Assembly (NCBI GenBank): GCA_027625915.1
Contig: JANTQA010000033.1
Coordinates: forward strand, 10,354,001-10,418,000
DNA from: Anaeramoeba flamelloides
Taxonomy: Eukaryota > Metamonada > Anaeramoebidae
DNA length: 64,000 nucleotides
Reading direction: 5' to 3'
Shown here: in pieces, positions 28,000 through 38,870 of the stretch
Layout of the letters: each line of letters opens with the position of its first letter
Position numbering within the stretch: position 1 is the stretch's first letter
Translations under genes and position numbers: made by a program
The notes under the pieces: generated by a model
The model's input: only the letters and a program-made list of their open reading frames with translations
Told to the model about the DNA's origin: nothing
Databases searched by the model: none

Positions 28000-28595
28000 T
28001 TTGTTTGGATCTCGATTAAATATCAATTTTGCTTCTTGAGGAAATCCGACAGTAATCCGACAATAATTTGTGAGGATAATTTCTATAATTTGATCACAAG
28101 CAGAGCAATTAAATTTTATTTTATTTGTTTTAAACTTGATTTTGGCCTTTTGGGTTATTTTGAAACCGTGTTTGAAAAGAAAAATACATTTAATAAATAA
28201 ATTCATTTTCAGATTAGAGCAAGAAAAAGATTAAAGAATTTTGCATACCGTGCTTTCATCAATACTTCGAACGCTTCTTAAATTGAAAAGGTGTTCATTT
28301 AAATAAAACTATTTTCGATAATAAATTCAAAAATGTAAAAGCACAAAAAAAATTAAAAGACAGATCTTGAAAATTAAAAAAACTCTAAAAAAAAAAAAGA
28401 GGAAAGTACTTTTTTCATTTTAAACTTTCTGTCAACAGACTGTAACACAATTCTGTACTGTGTCAAAAAAAGGATTCGTTCCTTATTTTTCTTATTTTTT
28501 TGTATTTGTGAGATCCTTATTGCTAAACACAATTTGGAATTCAATTGCTTTTCGACAATTGAACAGACTTGTTGTGAAATTATTTTGTTTGACAT
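28000..28595 (-). CDS. CARMIL-type PH domain exons (probable 5' end of the LRR gene)
   Basis: Three minus-strand exons in phase 0: 28595-28410 (ATG, MSNKIISQQVCSIVEKQL), 28308-28249 and 28146-28000, 131 residues together. ERILFLTQYRIVLQSVDRKF matches the first strands of the non-canonical PH domain that begins CARMIL proteins. FYLNEHLFNLRSVRSIDEST follows, then IKFNCSACDQIIEIILTNY and ITVGFPQEAKLIFN, corresponding to the last strands and C-terminal helix. In CARMIL this domain mediates membrane binding and dimer contacts. The piece lacks LRRs while the gene downstream on the same strand lacks a PH domain, so one 10-kb gene is the simplest reading. The alternative is a separate truncated copy. 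The acceptor of the third exon (AAAAG before GCC) is weak. A 20-bp perfect palindrome lies about 340 bp upstream of the ATG. Confidence 0.6.
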
Positions 28596-28935
28596 TGAAT
28601 TTATGTAAATGTTGATCTACACAAAGGACAATAAATAAAAAATGATAGACCAAATCTCTTTTTTTATTTGCTGGTTATTAAAACGATTTTAAAAATGGGT
28701 TTGTCTTTGATTTCAGGACCATTTTAATTGAAAAATTTCCTGAATTAAATATAAAATCAAAATTGATCACTAATTGGAACTTTATTTTCAAATAAACAGG
28801 TATTTCCAAAATCAAAGAGAAAAACACTTTTTGAATGTAGTCCTTGTTTAATGGGAGAACAGACAGCTAAGTTTATTGTGATGTTTTTTAATCTTTTCAT
28901 TTTCCAATTAACTTTAAATGGACAATCTAAAATAT

Positions 28936-28955
28936 TTTCTCACTATAGTGAGAAA
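28936..28955. promoter_or_regulatory. Perfect 20-bp palindrome upstream of the PH exons
   Basis: TTTCTCACTATAGTGAGAAA is perfectly self-complementary, unusual for its C/G-containing core in this AT-rich stretch. Its place 340 bp before a start codon allows a protein-binding-site role, but nothing shows this directly. Confidence 0.25.
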
Positions 28956-29559
28956 CAATTTGATAGTAGTCACTTTTGATATTTTTTAAGTTCACCTCTC
29001 AAAAAAAAATGAATTCAAAATTAATAAAGGTTAAAAAATACGACAATTTGAACTGGTTTGAGAGAAAAGTAATTTTAAAAAAAGTTGAACTATTCATACA
29101 CCATCAATTTATAAGCATAATTTGAGCTATTTCAATAAGACATTTTTAATCCTTTTTCCTCGATCTATGAATTAAGTGAGTGTATCAATTTGTTAATATA
29201 ATATTACTATTCTAAACTCGATAAATTAACTTTGACACTCAAAGATTATTTTTCTTTGCCAAATATTTTTGAAAAATGGTTTGTCTTTATTATTTTTTGA
29301 AGTAGGTAAATTAGACTCTAAATGTCCTTTTACTTTAATTTGTTTAAGGAAATATAAGTTTGTAATCCAAGAATTCACAAGATTGTTCAATGGATATTTG
29401 TGAGAATTACATATCACACCAAATTATTTTGTGTTTGAAAATTGACAACAAAAAATCAATAAATTGTAAAGAAAAAAAGAAAAATGAATAAAAATAAAGA
29501 AATTTAAAAAAAGTTTAATAGGATCAATTGGTAAAATCTGAAAAAACAATTCTATCTTT

Positions 29560-29890
29560 AATTGAGAACACCAAAAACAACGTCCATAATTTTTTTGATT
29601 AATTGAATTGATAATTGATCATAAATGTTTTTTTCGGGATCATATTCTAGTTTACTTCTTTTAGTTTCTTTTTCTTTTTGATCTTTTTTTTTTGCAATCT
29701 TATGATTTTTATTCCTTTACTTTTTCTTTTTTATTTACAAGTTACTCATAATGTGAGGTTTCAATATTTCCATAGTAACAGGTAACCACTTGATCTTTTT
29801 CCTTTGTAAATCTTCTTTTCAATTTAAAGAAGGTTTAGTTATGAAAAATGGGAAAAAATCTTTTATTTTTTTAATATTGTGATTTAAGTG
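29560..29890 (+). repeat. Dispersed repeat family D, copy 1
   Basis: Blocks TCTTTAATTGAGAACA, GTAACCACTTGATCTTTTTC and a TTTAAAGAAGG block are shared, in the same order and spacing, with 46700-47020. There is no coding capacity. Confidence 0.5.
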
Positions 29891-29956
29891 GGGGGGTTAT
29901 AAATTCCTTCCATTTGTTGTGAGATTTTTTTAAATTTAAGAAATAAAAACCAATGT

Positions 29957-30110
29957 TAGCTTTTCAATAATTTAAAAGAATTAAGTAAAATCAAAGATTA
30001 TTCTCTATTCTTCTGAATTCTGAAAAAGCTTGGCACTTTGCACCACTCACTACACTCGTCAACACTACAAGGTAGTCTATGTGACTCTACAGCCACTTTC
30101 CGTTAGGTTT
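29957..30110 (+). repeat. Hairpin repeat family copy
   Basis: GTTAGCTTTTCAATAATTTA and its near-complement form a hairpin. A tail of CACT-rich sequence (GGCACTTTGCACCACTCACT) follows. It is more diverged than the copy 200 bp downstream. Confidence 0.6.
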
Positions 30111-30159
30111 TTTTTACTTTAAGAAATAAAAAGAAAATTTCTAAAATTTTTGGTTTATT

Positions 30160-30335
30160 TCTAAAGTAAAAAAACCCAGAAAACTTCACAAGTTAAAACA
30201 GAAAACCTCAAGAAAACTGCAGTTAGCTTTTCCAGAATTTAAAAGAATTGAGCAAAATCTTTGATTTTACTTCATTCTTTTGAATTCTGGAAAAGCTAGG
30301 CACTCCACAGTAATTAACAGCACTCTATAGCACCT
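30160..30335 (+). repeat. Hairpin repeat family copy (best preserved)
   Basis: The hairpin arms at 30225-30298 are AGCTTTTCCAGAATTTAAAA and TTTTGAATTCTGGAAAAGCT, with GAGCAAAATC against GATTTTACTTC inside, so the stem is about 37 bp with few mismatches and a short loop. It is followed by AGGCACTCCACAGTAATTAA and CAGCACTCTATAGCAC. It has no reading frame and resembles a foldback or MITE core. Confidence 0.75.
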
Positions 30336-31081
30336 TTCTCAATCCTAAACTTATATTTAAATTTTTTTTAAACTATTCGTGTTGATTTTTATTTGCACTA
30401 AAATAGTATAAATACGGAGTGTTGTAAAAAATCGAGTTTCTACAATTGTGGAGATAAATAAAGACTTACATTCAAATTACCTAATTTTGGTAATAGTAAA
30501 TAATATCGGATTATCTTAATAAACTAATTATAATTGTAATCAAAAAAGGTGTTTGGTAAATATCAAAATTTCAATTTTTTTTTAAAAAAATCATCTTTCA
30601 AACAAAGTATTAGTATTTTCCATTCCATTTTATATTGAAAATCCCTTTGTGATTAAAAATCGAAAAGTAAGTTTCATTTAATATCCCCAAACTTTGGACA
30701 AATGCATGGAACTCTTTATTTATATCCACAATTGAAGAGACTCGATTTTTTACAACATTCCATATTAAAACTATTTGAGTGCTAATAAAAAAATTTATTC
30801 CTGTTTATCATTATTATTAAAAATATGATCTATTATTTTAATAATTTAATTTTTTTTTTATTCAAAAATCCAGATTTTACTATTATTTTTATAGTATGTG
30901 TAATTTCTGGTAAAATTGATTGAAATCTTCAATGATATTCAAGTTTTTTTTTTTGTTGCAATATTTTCAAAATTTGGAATTATTCCTATTAATTAAAAGA
31001 GAGAATCTATTTAAATAATTTGTATAATATTTTAATTTCAAATATTAATTGAAATTACCATTTTAATTATTTTTTTACATT

Positions 31082-31165
31082 CTATTTTCCAGAAGTTCAA
31101 ATGAATTGGGTGAAAATCAAAGATTTAAATTCATTCTTTTAAATTCTGGAAAATTTATCTATATA
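31082..31165 (+). repeat. Hairpin repeat family copy, hairpin only
   Basis: TTTTCCAGAAGTTCAAATGA pairs with TCATTCTTTTAAATTCTGGA. The CACT-rich tail is missing. Confidence 0.55.
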
Positions 31166-31393
31166 TATATTAATACTGTAGATTATAGTGAAGAAAAAGA
31201 TTTTGCTAAACTATTTTTCAAAAATTTTGACTAACTTTAAAATGTTAATGGAAGTTTGTTTTGAGGGTTTTTCCAATATTCGAATCAATTTTTTTTTCTA
31301 ATTTTGCTCATCTTTTTTCTAATTTTACATTTTTTTATGTTTATACTTTTCAAATTTTAGTTTTGCTTTTTCAATTTTTCTTTTTAAAATTTT

Positions 31394-31427
<34 letters not shown>

Positions 31428-32676
31428 TTTTTTTTTTAAGAGATAGGTGAAAAATAAAAGATCTTTGAAAAGATAAATAATCATAAAGTAAATTGAGAAA
31501 ATGGAATGCCTTGTAAATTGAATTGAATTATTAATAAAAATTCATATTTTTCACTTTTTCTTGTGAAAGTTCAGTAATAAAAAATCTGTAAGGCTCTTTT
31601 CGAAATTGTGATTCATCTTTTTTTAGTATTTGGTTTTTTTTAAAAATTTATTAAATATCAGGTTTTTATATGTTTAGAATGACTTAAAAGTTGATTAAAA
31701 ATCAGATTTTATATTAATTGTTCTTGAATACCAAAGAATATATATATCGTTTTTTTTTCAATTTATTATTTCAGGTGAATCACACTTTTTGAAACTTGGA
31801 TTTAGATCTTTTGAACTTCGGGGGTGGTTTGTTATTCAAAATTATATTGTATAATTGAACTTATTTCGTTTGAAAAAAATCAAATTCTGAATTAAGAAAA
31901 AATGGAAATGGTCTTACCTTAAAAAATGCAAAGAACAAAAAAATAATCATTTCAAAAAAATCATTTATGGGTTTTTAAATTTCAAAAAGTTATAAAAAGA
32001 GAGAAAAAACAATTATTTTAAAGATTTCTGAATTAAAAAAATTATAATAATGTTCTATATTAAAAAATATTGTGATTTTTAAAATAACAATTAAACAAAA
32101 ATCCAATATCTTTGGTGTTCTGATGAATAATAAAAATCCGTTAAAATCTTTTGAAAGATAATGAAAGATAATATTAAAGGTTAATGTAAATAAAAGGTAT
32201 TTTAATTTCTCTATAACTAAGCTTCACACCCTACATAACATTAAACCAATAATAATGATAATCCTCTCTTGTTTTCCTTTCTCAAATAATTAAAATTCTT
32301 CAATTTAGTTAAGAATTATTTTTTTTTCAGTGTATAATCAATTTAATCAAATAAATACAATTCATTATTGTTTCGTAACCCTTTAAATGTTTTGTAAAAA
32401 GGAAAAAAATGTCATATTCTATTAGTTAAAAAATAAACTGATTTAAAAAATGAAAAAAAAAAAAAAAATCATCAAGATCTCAAAATGCTCGCAAAAAGAA
32501 ACACTTATAAAACTGAACATATTTGTTTACAAAAAGATAATCCATAATGATTTAAATTGAAAATTAAGTGATAATCTTTTGCACTTTATTCAAAAAAAAA
32601 AAAAAAAAATGCCCTCGTTTTTTCTTTTTGGCTTTTTCGAAAATGATATTACACACATATTGGTTTCTTTTGAATA

Positions 32677-32870
32677 CATTTAGTTCAACTTTAATACACA
32701 AACTTTGAACTAAATTCAAGGTGCAAAAAACCCCAAATTAAGTAACAATATTCAAATTCTCGTAAAATAATTTATATAAAAAACAATCCAAAAAATATGT
32801 TTTAATTTGAGAATTATTTTCATATCTTAAATATAGTTAAAAGTTTGTACCTTAAAAGTGGTACTAACTA
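32677..32870. mobile_element. Diverged Tc1/mariner-like MITE
   Basis: A second, older copy of the 171-bp element at 1295-1465. It shares ACACAAACTTTGAAC at the left, TTTTAATTTGAGA in the middle and AAGTTTGTACCTTAAAAGTG at the right, with TA on both sides. An insertion of about 20 bp makes it longer. Confidence 0.7.
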
Positions 32871-33967
32871 TAGTGTTATGTATGTTTAAAAAAATATTAA
32901 TTTTTTTTTTTTTTTTTCATTTTCAAACAATTTTCATCATCATAATTACTTTACCCTTAAAATTGATTTTGGATAATATTTTAAAAAGTGGCCAGTATTG
33001 GTGCTTGGACAATTTCTGACTTTTGATATTTGAAAAAGTAAATACTCCGAGTCATAAAATAATTTTATTTTATTTTTACACTCCAAGCCCATTAAAAACT
33101 CTTAAAACATTTCATACCTATTAAATTAATTTAGACACACTTCAAAAATACAAAAAAAAAAATACAATTTACACAAGTTTGATATTTGTTCATTTGTGAA
33201 AATTTATAATATCAGGAAAAGTGCTTAATATTTGGTTTATAAACTGAAAATAAAACTTGGTGCTGATTAAAGTAAAAAATGAAGGGTTAAGTTTCCTGGC
33301 TAATATTGAAATGAATTTTTCGTTAATTTGTTAAATTAAAGATCAATTATATTCATCAATAATTAATTCAATCAATGTTTTGAGATTCTTTTTGATTTTG
33401 ATTTTGTTTATCAAAAAATTACTTCTTATGTAATATATTTTTTCAAAATAAACCTCATTTATTAATTATATTGGGGGATCCTTTTCCGAAAAAATTTTTA
33501 TAATAAATATAATGCTTTCACCAAAAGCAATATTCACGAAAGATTTGAAATCAACACAAAATTCAAATTTTCTCCTCTTGTCAATAAACCACATTCAGCA
33601 TAATAAGAAAAAAAATAAATAATCAAGTATAAAATTCTAATCTTTGTGTAGCCAATGAAGAGAAAAGAAGAAAACAATGAAAGAAATAAGCTAATTAACA
33701 TTAAACAACAAGACTGTTTATTTGAAAACCAATGGGTTTCGTTTTGTATTATTTATTGATAAATATGTAATTTGTTACTGTTCGTCTATTTTATGATTTA
33801 TGCTTTGATTATATTTTTATTCACATTCATGCTTTTTATTATAAAAAATCAATCTAAAATAAAAGTTTTGTATTGTGGTTTGCTTTTTGAAATTCAGGAT
33901 GTGTAGTCAAGAAAAGCTTAAAGTAAGAATAAAAAAATCAAATAAAAATTATATATTGAAGTACAAT

Positions 33968-34800
33968 TTAATCAATAATGTAACCTTCAAATTTTGTTTC
34001 AAACCACTTAATAGCATCTTCTTTATTTACTCGATGGTTTTTACCGACTGCTGCTTTACATCTTTTTTTTTCTGCGACTCTGTAACCTGGTCTTTTTAAG
34101 ATTACATAGAAATCCATACCATAGATACCAACATTTGGATCGTATCTCATTCCAAGATCGATATGTTCTTCAATACCAAAGCCAAAGGTTCCTGTTTTTG
34201 TGAAACACCCTTTACGAAGTTCAAATTCCTTTACTCGAAGGCCTCTTTCAAGAATTTCTTCTGCTTTTTTGCCTCGGACAGTAACGTGTGTGGCAATTTT
34301 TTCATTTCTTCGAATACCAAAACCTCTAATGGTTAATCTTGCTTTTTGTTTTGTAATGTTTGTTTATTTTTTGGTGATTGTGGGTTTAGTTGAGTTTAAT
34401 TTAATTTCATATGCAATGTTTTTTTTTTTTTTTTTTTTTTTTTTTTGAAGAAAAGAAGAAATAAAAATTCAAAAAAAAATTCAAAAAGCAAAAAAGACAA
34501 ACAAAAAAAAATAAAAAAAAAATTAAAAAAACAATTGAACAACAAAAACTATTTTGTATTTTTGTTATTGAAAGGAAAAGTAAGAAGAGAAGTTTCATCC
34601 AATAAGTGTTTTGGAAGAATTGAAATAAACAAACCTCTTGATTGGACTGGTTTTTGCTTTGTTAATTGTTCAAGAACTTTTGATGCTCTTGTTAATCTAT
34701 CCCCGCTTTCACCAACTGAGATATTTAAACATAATTTGTCAATTTTGATCTCCTTCATGAGGTTGGGTTTTTTGATTTCTTCTTTCTCTGTGTTTGTCAT
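33968..34800 (-). CDS. RPL11: 60S ribosomal protein L11 (uL5)
   Basis: Two minus-strand exons, 34800-34635 and 34341-33968 (stop TAA), are joined across a 293-bp phase-1 intron (donor GTTTGT). They give 179 residues; human RPL11 has 178. uL5 sits in the central protuberance of the large subunit and contacts 5S rRNA. Signatures are [38 protein letters not shown] across the splice, [20 protein letters not shown]-like [34 protein letters not shown] and [15 protein letters not shown]. The ATG at 34800 follows the family start ([18 protein letters not shown]). An in-frame upstream ATG at 34899 would add a 33-residue extension not found in the family. The intron contains a poly-T run of nearly 30 bases and a purine-rich stretch. 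Confidence 0.97.
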
Positions 34801-35690
34801 ACTAAAATATTTTAAAAAGAAAAGTTTTTTAAAAAAAAATGAAAGACTCTTTATTATTTTTTCATCTACAGACAAACCAGTCCAAAACTTATTGGACACA
34901 AAATGGCTTTAATCAGATCTTTTGAAAACTATTGATGTTTTGAAGTTTCCAAATACAGTTATTATCAAAGGATATAGCTTGATGAAATATTTTTTAAATT
35001 GTTGGTTAATAGTTCCCAAATTACCTTTTACCAAAATATTTCAAAAAACATTTAAAACAAGTTTTTATGAGTTTAATACTATGTGTTGTTATTAGAATTG
35101 GATTTAGAACAATAAAAAATGAAAATAATCATTGGCTGTTTAGTGGTATTTGAAATTTAAATAGGATAAAATTTCGATTGGATAACTTTTTTTTATTACC
35201 GAAATGATCTAGGATTCGAATCTTACACAACAAAGATCAAAAAAAAGAAACTAAGGAATAAATAGATTTTACAGAAATTAAGGTGTATTTCTTTTCGAAC
35301 TCTATTATTAAATTTATAAAAAGATAAATGAAGTGATAATTGTTTTCTCCTGTTGTCCGAATAAAACGTGTAGAAAAGTTTAATCTCGTGTTTCAAAATA
35401 AAAAGTGTATTTTTTTGTTATAGAAGAACTAAAAATCAACCGATCAAAGAAACCAACAATAAACCCTAAATATATATGGTACTGGTTTCTTAAAGTTCTA
35501 ATATTTAAATAGAAATTTTAAAAATGAAGGATCAAATTTGAAAATTTATCTCAAAAAAATAGAGGAAATTTTTTAGAAAATTTTAATTAATCAAAAAAAA
35601 AAACAAAAACATTTTCAAAAAAATTGGGATTTTAATGAAAATTTTCAACTATTTGCATGAATAATTTAAATTTTACTGAAAATAGCCAGT

Positions 35691-35836
35691 CCTTTACTTT
35701 CAAAATTGATTTGAACTTAGGTATATTATTGTGTAGTAAATTGGATGTTACATAAGTATAAGAAAATAAAAAGCACGGATTTTATAATGAAACATGGATT
35801 ATATTTGTTCTGCACAAATTATTTTGATCACTATAT
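35691..35836 (+). repeat. Dispersed repeat family C, direct copy
   Basis: GAACTTAGGTATATTATTGT, TAGTAAATTGGATGTTACAT, AAAAAGCACGGATTTTATAA and ATTTTGATCACTATA follow the same order as the complement of 10111-10265. Confidence 0.6.
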
Positions 35837-36486
35837 ATAATCTTCAAAAATAAGTAAATACATTTTTTCTACTTTATTTATAAGTTTAGTTTGATCACAA
35901 TTTGGCTAAATCTTTAAAATTTGAATTTATTTTCTAATTGTGTTTGGAATTTTTAATCCCTTAATTATAAAGTTAAAAGTCTCACTTTTTGAGAGATATA
36001 AAAGCGTTCTAAAAACATGTTTTTTTTTTTTACTTTTGCTGTTACTGATTGCTTTTTAGACTTCTGAGCACTTTTTGAAATATATTTTTATAGATTATTA
36101 ATCTGTTGTAAAATAAAGTACCAAAAGTAAATTTGTTATTGAATAATCTTATCTACTTTTTAGTATACCCAATTGTATACATTTTGTTCCTATCATAATA
36201 TTACATTTTGGGTTTTTATTATTTGAAAAAAAAATATAATAAACTATTATTTAAGAAAATATATTAAATGCTAAAACCAACATAACCTAACAAAAATAAA
36301 CAATACCTTTTTCTGATACAAGTGAAAATTAATAATAAAAGTGTAATTTTTTTTTTATGATTATTGTAATTGAAGTGAGCAAATTTAAATTCCTAATTTT
36401 TTGGATTAATTAGTATTTAATTTTTATTTTGATTAGAAAATCAATAGATTTTTCAGAAGAAACACAAATAAAAAGTAAAAAATAAA

Positions 36487-36835
36487 AATCCTGGTTAGCC
36501 TTTTCAGACTTTAAAAGAATTAAGTAAAATCTTTAATTCTTCTCTAGTCGTTTTAATTCTGGAAAATTTAGACACTCCACAACAATCCATGGCACTCTAC
36601 AGCACTTCATGTTAGGATTTTTTTCAATTTGTGAAATTAATTGAAAATTTTTGTAATTTTCGATTTATTTATTAAATTTGAAAAAAATCTTAATAGAACC
36701 TGGGAAATTGGATTTTCCAACTTTAATTCGAAAATATCTTTCAAAAATAATTATTGATCCAAGATCTTTTATTAACCAATAGTGTTTATTATAAGTAGGG
36801 TTATCAAAAAGTAAAAAATTAGTAAAATTTTGATT
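36487..36835 (+). repeat. Hairpin repeat family, composite copy
   Basis: An imperfect hairpin (TTAGCCTTTTCAGACTTTAA with TTTTAATTCTGGAAAATTTA) is followed by CACTCCACAACAATCC and CACTCTACAGCACTTC. The CCTGGGAAATTGGATTTTCC block then lies near 36697, followed by GATCCAAGATCTTTTATTAA. The part order is the same as at 24925-25445. Confidence 0.65.
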
Positions 36836-38870
36836 TTTTTAAAAAAAAAATTTTTTAATGTTCATGGTGTGAAACAAAGAAAATTTGTAAATTTTGAAAT
36901 TCAAGTAAAATTCTTTTGTAAAACCTAGGAAATTAAACTTATAGATAAAATTTAAGGACTGTGCCTTAGCGAAAATGTTGATATAATGTATAAAATCACC
37001 ATTGAATAAGTTATGTAATTCAAGTAATATTTGTCCAAGTAGAATTTCTTTTAGAAACATGTGAAATTTTCACAATTTCAACAATTTTCACCAATTTTTA
37101 CCTCGTCACGATCATGCCAAATTTTGATTTTAGTATTTTAGATTTTCCATTTCAACTTTCTGAACTTACACTATTTTCTTGGGCGTTCTGCATATTTTTT
37201 ATATTTGCTTTTACCTGTTTGAAATGCTCTCAAATTTGAAAGGCACTTGAAAATCCCCAAAAGTCATTTTTTGAAATTATTTTTTTTTGTTATTTTCAAT
37301 TTTCCTTTTCATTTAAAAGGAAATAAAAAAAGTCTACGTGAAAAGGTAAAGATGACAAAAAATATCGTTTTTTTTTTTTTTTTTTAGTCCTTTTTCTTTG
37401 GTATGAAATTTTTTAGGTGGGAAGTGAAAGTGAAATAAAACAGTTACTAATCCCTCTCAAAGGTGGGAATCTAGTCCTTAAAAAAAGAAAAGACCAAATC
37501 TATTTTTTCTCGGGATTGAATGAAAAAATCTGAGAAAAAAAACCAAACAAAGGAATTAAAAATTCAACCAAAATACTTTTGTAAAACCTGGAAAATTTGA
37601 CTAATAACCAAAAGAAATACTTTATTAATATGATTATTTTTCTTATATGATTAATAACCCAATCTTATTTTGTTTGGTGTGTTTTTAACAACCCAAAGAT
37701 TTAAAGTAGTAATAGAATTTATTATTATTTCCCCATTTTTTACAGATTTTCAAATAAATAAAATTATTTCAAATTAAAAATTATATTTAAAAATAATAAT
37801 AATAGAAATTATCAAATAACTGATTTTAAAAATAACTGTTCCTTGTTCAAACACGGGATATTTGAAAAAGATATATTGTCTAATCTTTTTAATTTCAAGA
37901 AATTGAAGAAATATTTGAAAATAAAATAAATGTTCAAATTTTTCTGTGCTCTTCCAAGATTTCAATATTTGATTTATTTATCAGTTTTTTTAAAAATCAG
38001 ATTAACATTTCAAGGTATCTGTTCATACAAACTCTCAGAGATTACTAAAATTGATATTTCTTTTTAAAAACAAATGTTTTACACAATTCTCTTGTTCTAA
38101 TTTGATCCAACAATCCAATAAAAGAGGATCACAACCTTTTACTGAAAATTGAATGGGGGATAAATGAAATTCTTTTTCTTTTGATTATTCATTTCTCTAA
38201 AGTTGACTTAGATTGGTTTTATTCGGTTTAATTGTATCTTTGTGACAATAATTATACTCTATTACCTTTGGGAAAAAACAATAAATAAGAGTTAAAAGTC
38301 CTTTTATATAATTTTTTATTTCTTTTCAAAAACGAAAAAATTTTGATATTTGATACTTCATTTTTAGAAAGTAATTTATAATAGTCAAACTTTAAGAAAC
38401 CAATTTTATCTTTACTGAGGGTTTTATGTCATTTTCTTTGGTTGTCTAATGTTTAGGTCTTGGATCAAAAAGATAAAACGCTTTTTATTTTAAAGATTAA
38501 GTTTCAACTTTTCTGCGCATTTTATTTTTAAAATAGTATAAAAAAAAACAAAAAAGAGGGTTTAGAGAAACAATTAAAGCACCAAATAGAAAACATAATT
38601 TAAGTGATTTACTGAATTCTTTTCACATAAACAAGTTTTAGTCAAAGAGTTTTAATTGTTCGTGGAAAGTATGAACAATTTTGTTTCGTTTATTTTTCAA
38701 TTTTCAGGACTTATTCACTTTTTTCTAATTGTTTATTGTTTTAGCTCAAATAAATTTTAACATTTGCTCTTGACCAAGTTTCTATGATCCAAATAGTTTG
38801 AAAGAAAAACAAAAGAATTTTTGACAAATTTTTTCTCATTTTTTCTCTTTTTTTTTTTGATATTTTTAAA

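Larger units (their letters stand above)
28596..33967. other. Intergenic region between the PH exons and L11
   Basis: No gene is recognised. It contains a perfect 20-bp palindrome (28936-28955), a dispersed repeat shared with 46700-47020 (29560-29890), three hairpin-family copies (29957-30110, 30160-30335, 31082-31165) and a diverged MITE (32677-32870). A 63-codon frame at 29226-29417 (-) has coding-like composition in part but no recognisable motif. Confidence 0.55.
34801..38870. other. Intergenic region between L11 and the RCC1-BTB gene
   Basis: No gene is recognised. It carries one copy of family C (35691-35836) and one composite hairpin-family copy (36487-36835). A further CCTGGAAAATT fragment lies near 37585. 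The remainder is AT-rich single-copy sequence. L11 and the RCC1-BTB gene point away from each other, so both promoters should lie here, but no shared motif stands out. Confidence 0.6.

Noticed and set aside
35150-35240. Possible tRNA from GGATTCGAATCTT and an upstream A-box-like GGCTGTTTAGTGG
   Set aside because: The T-arm bases do not pair and no acceptor stem closes around them.
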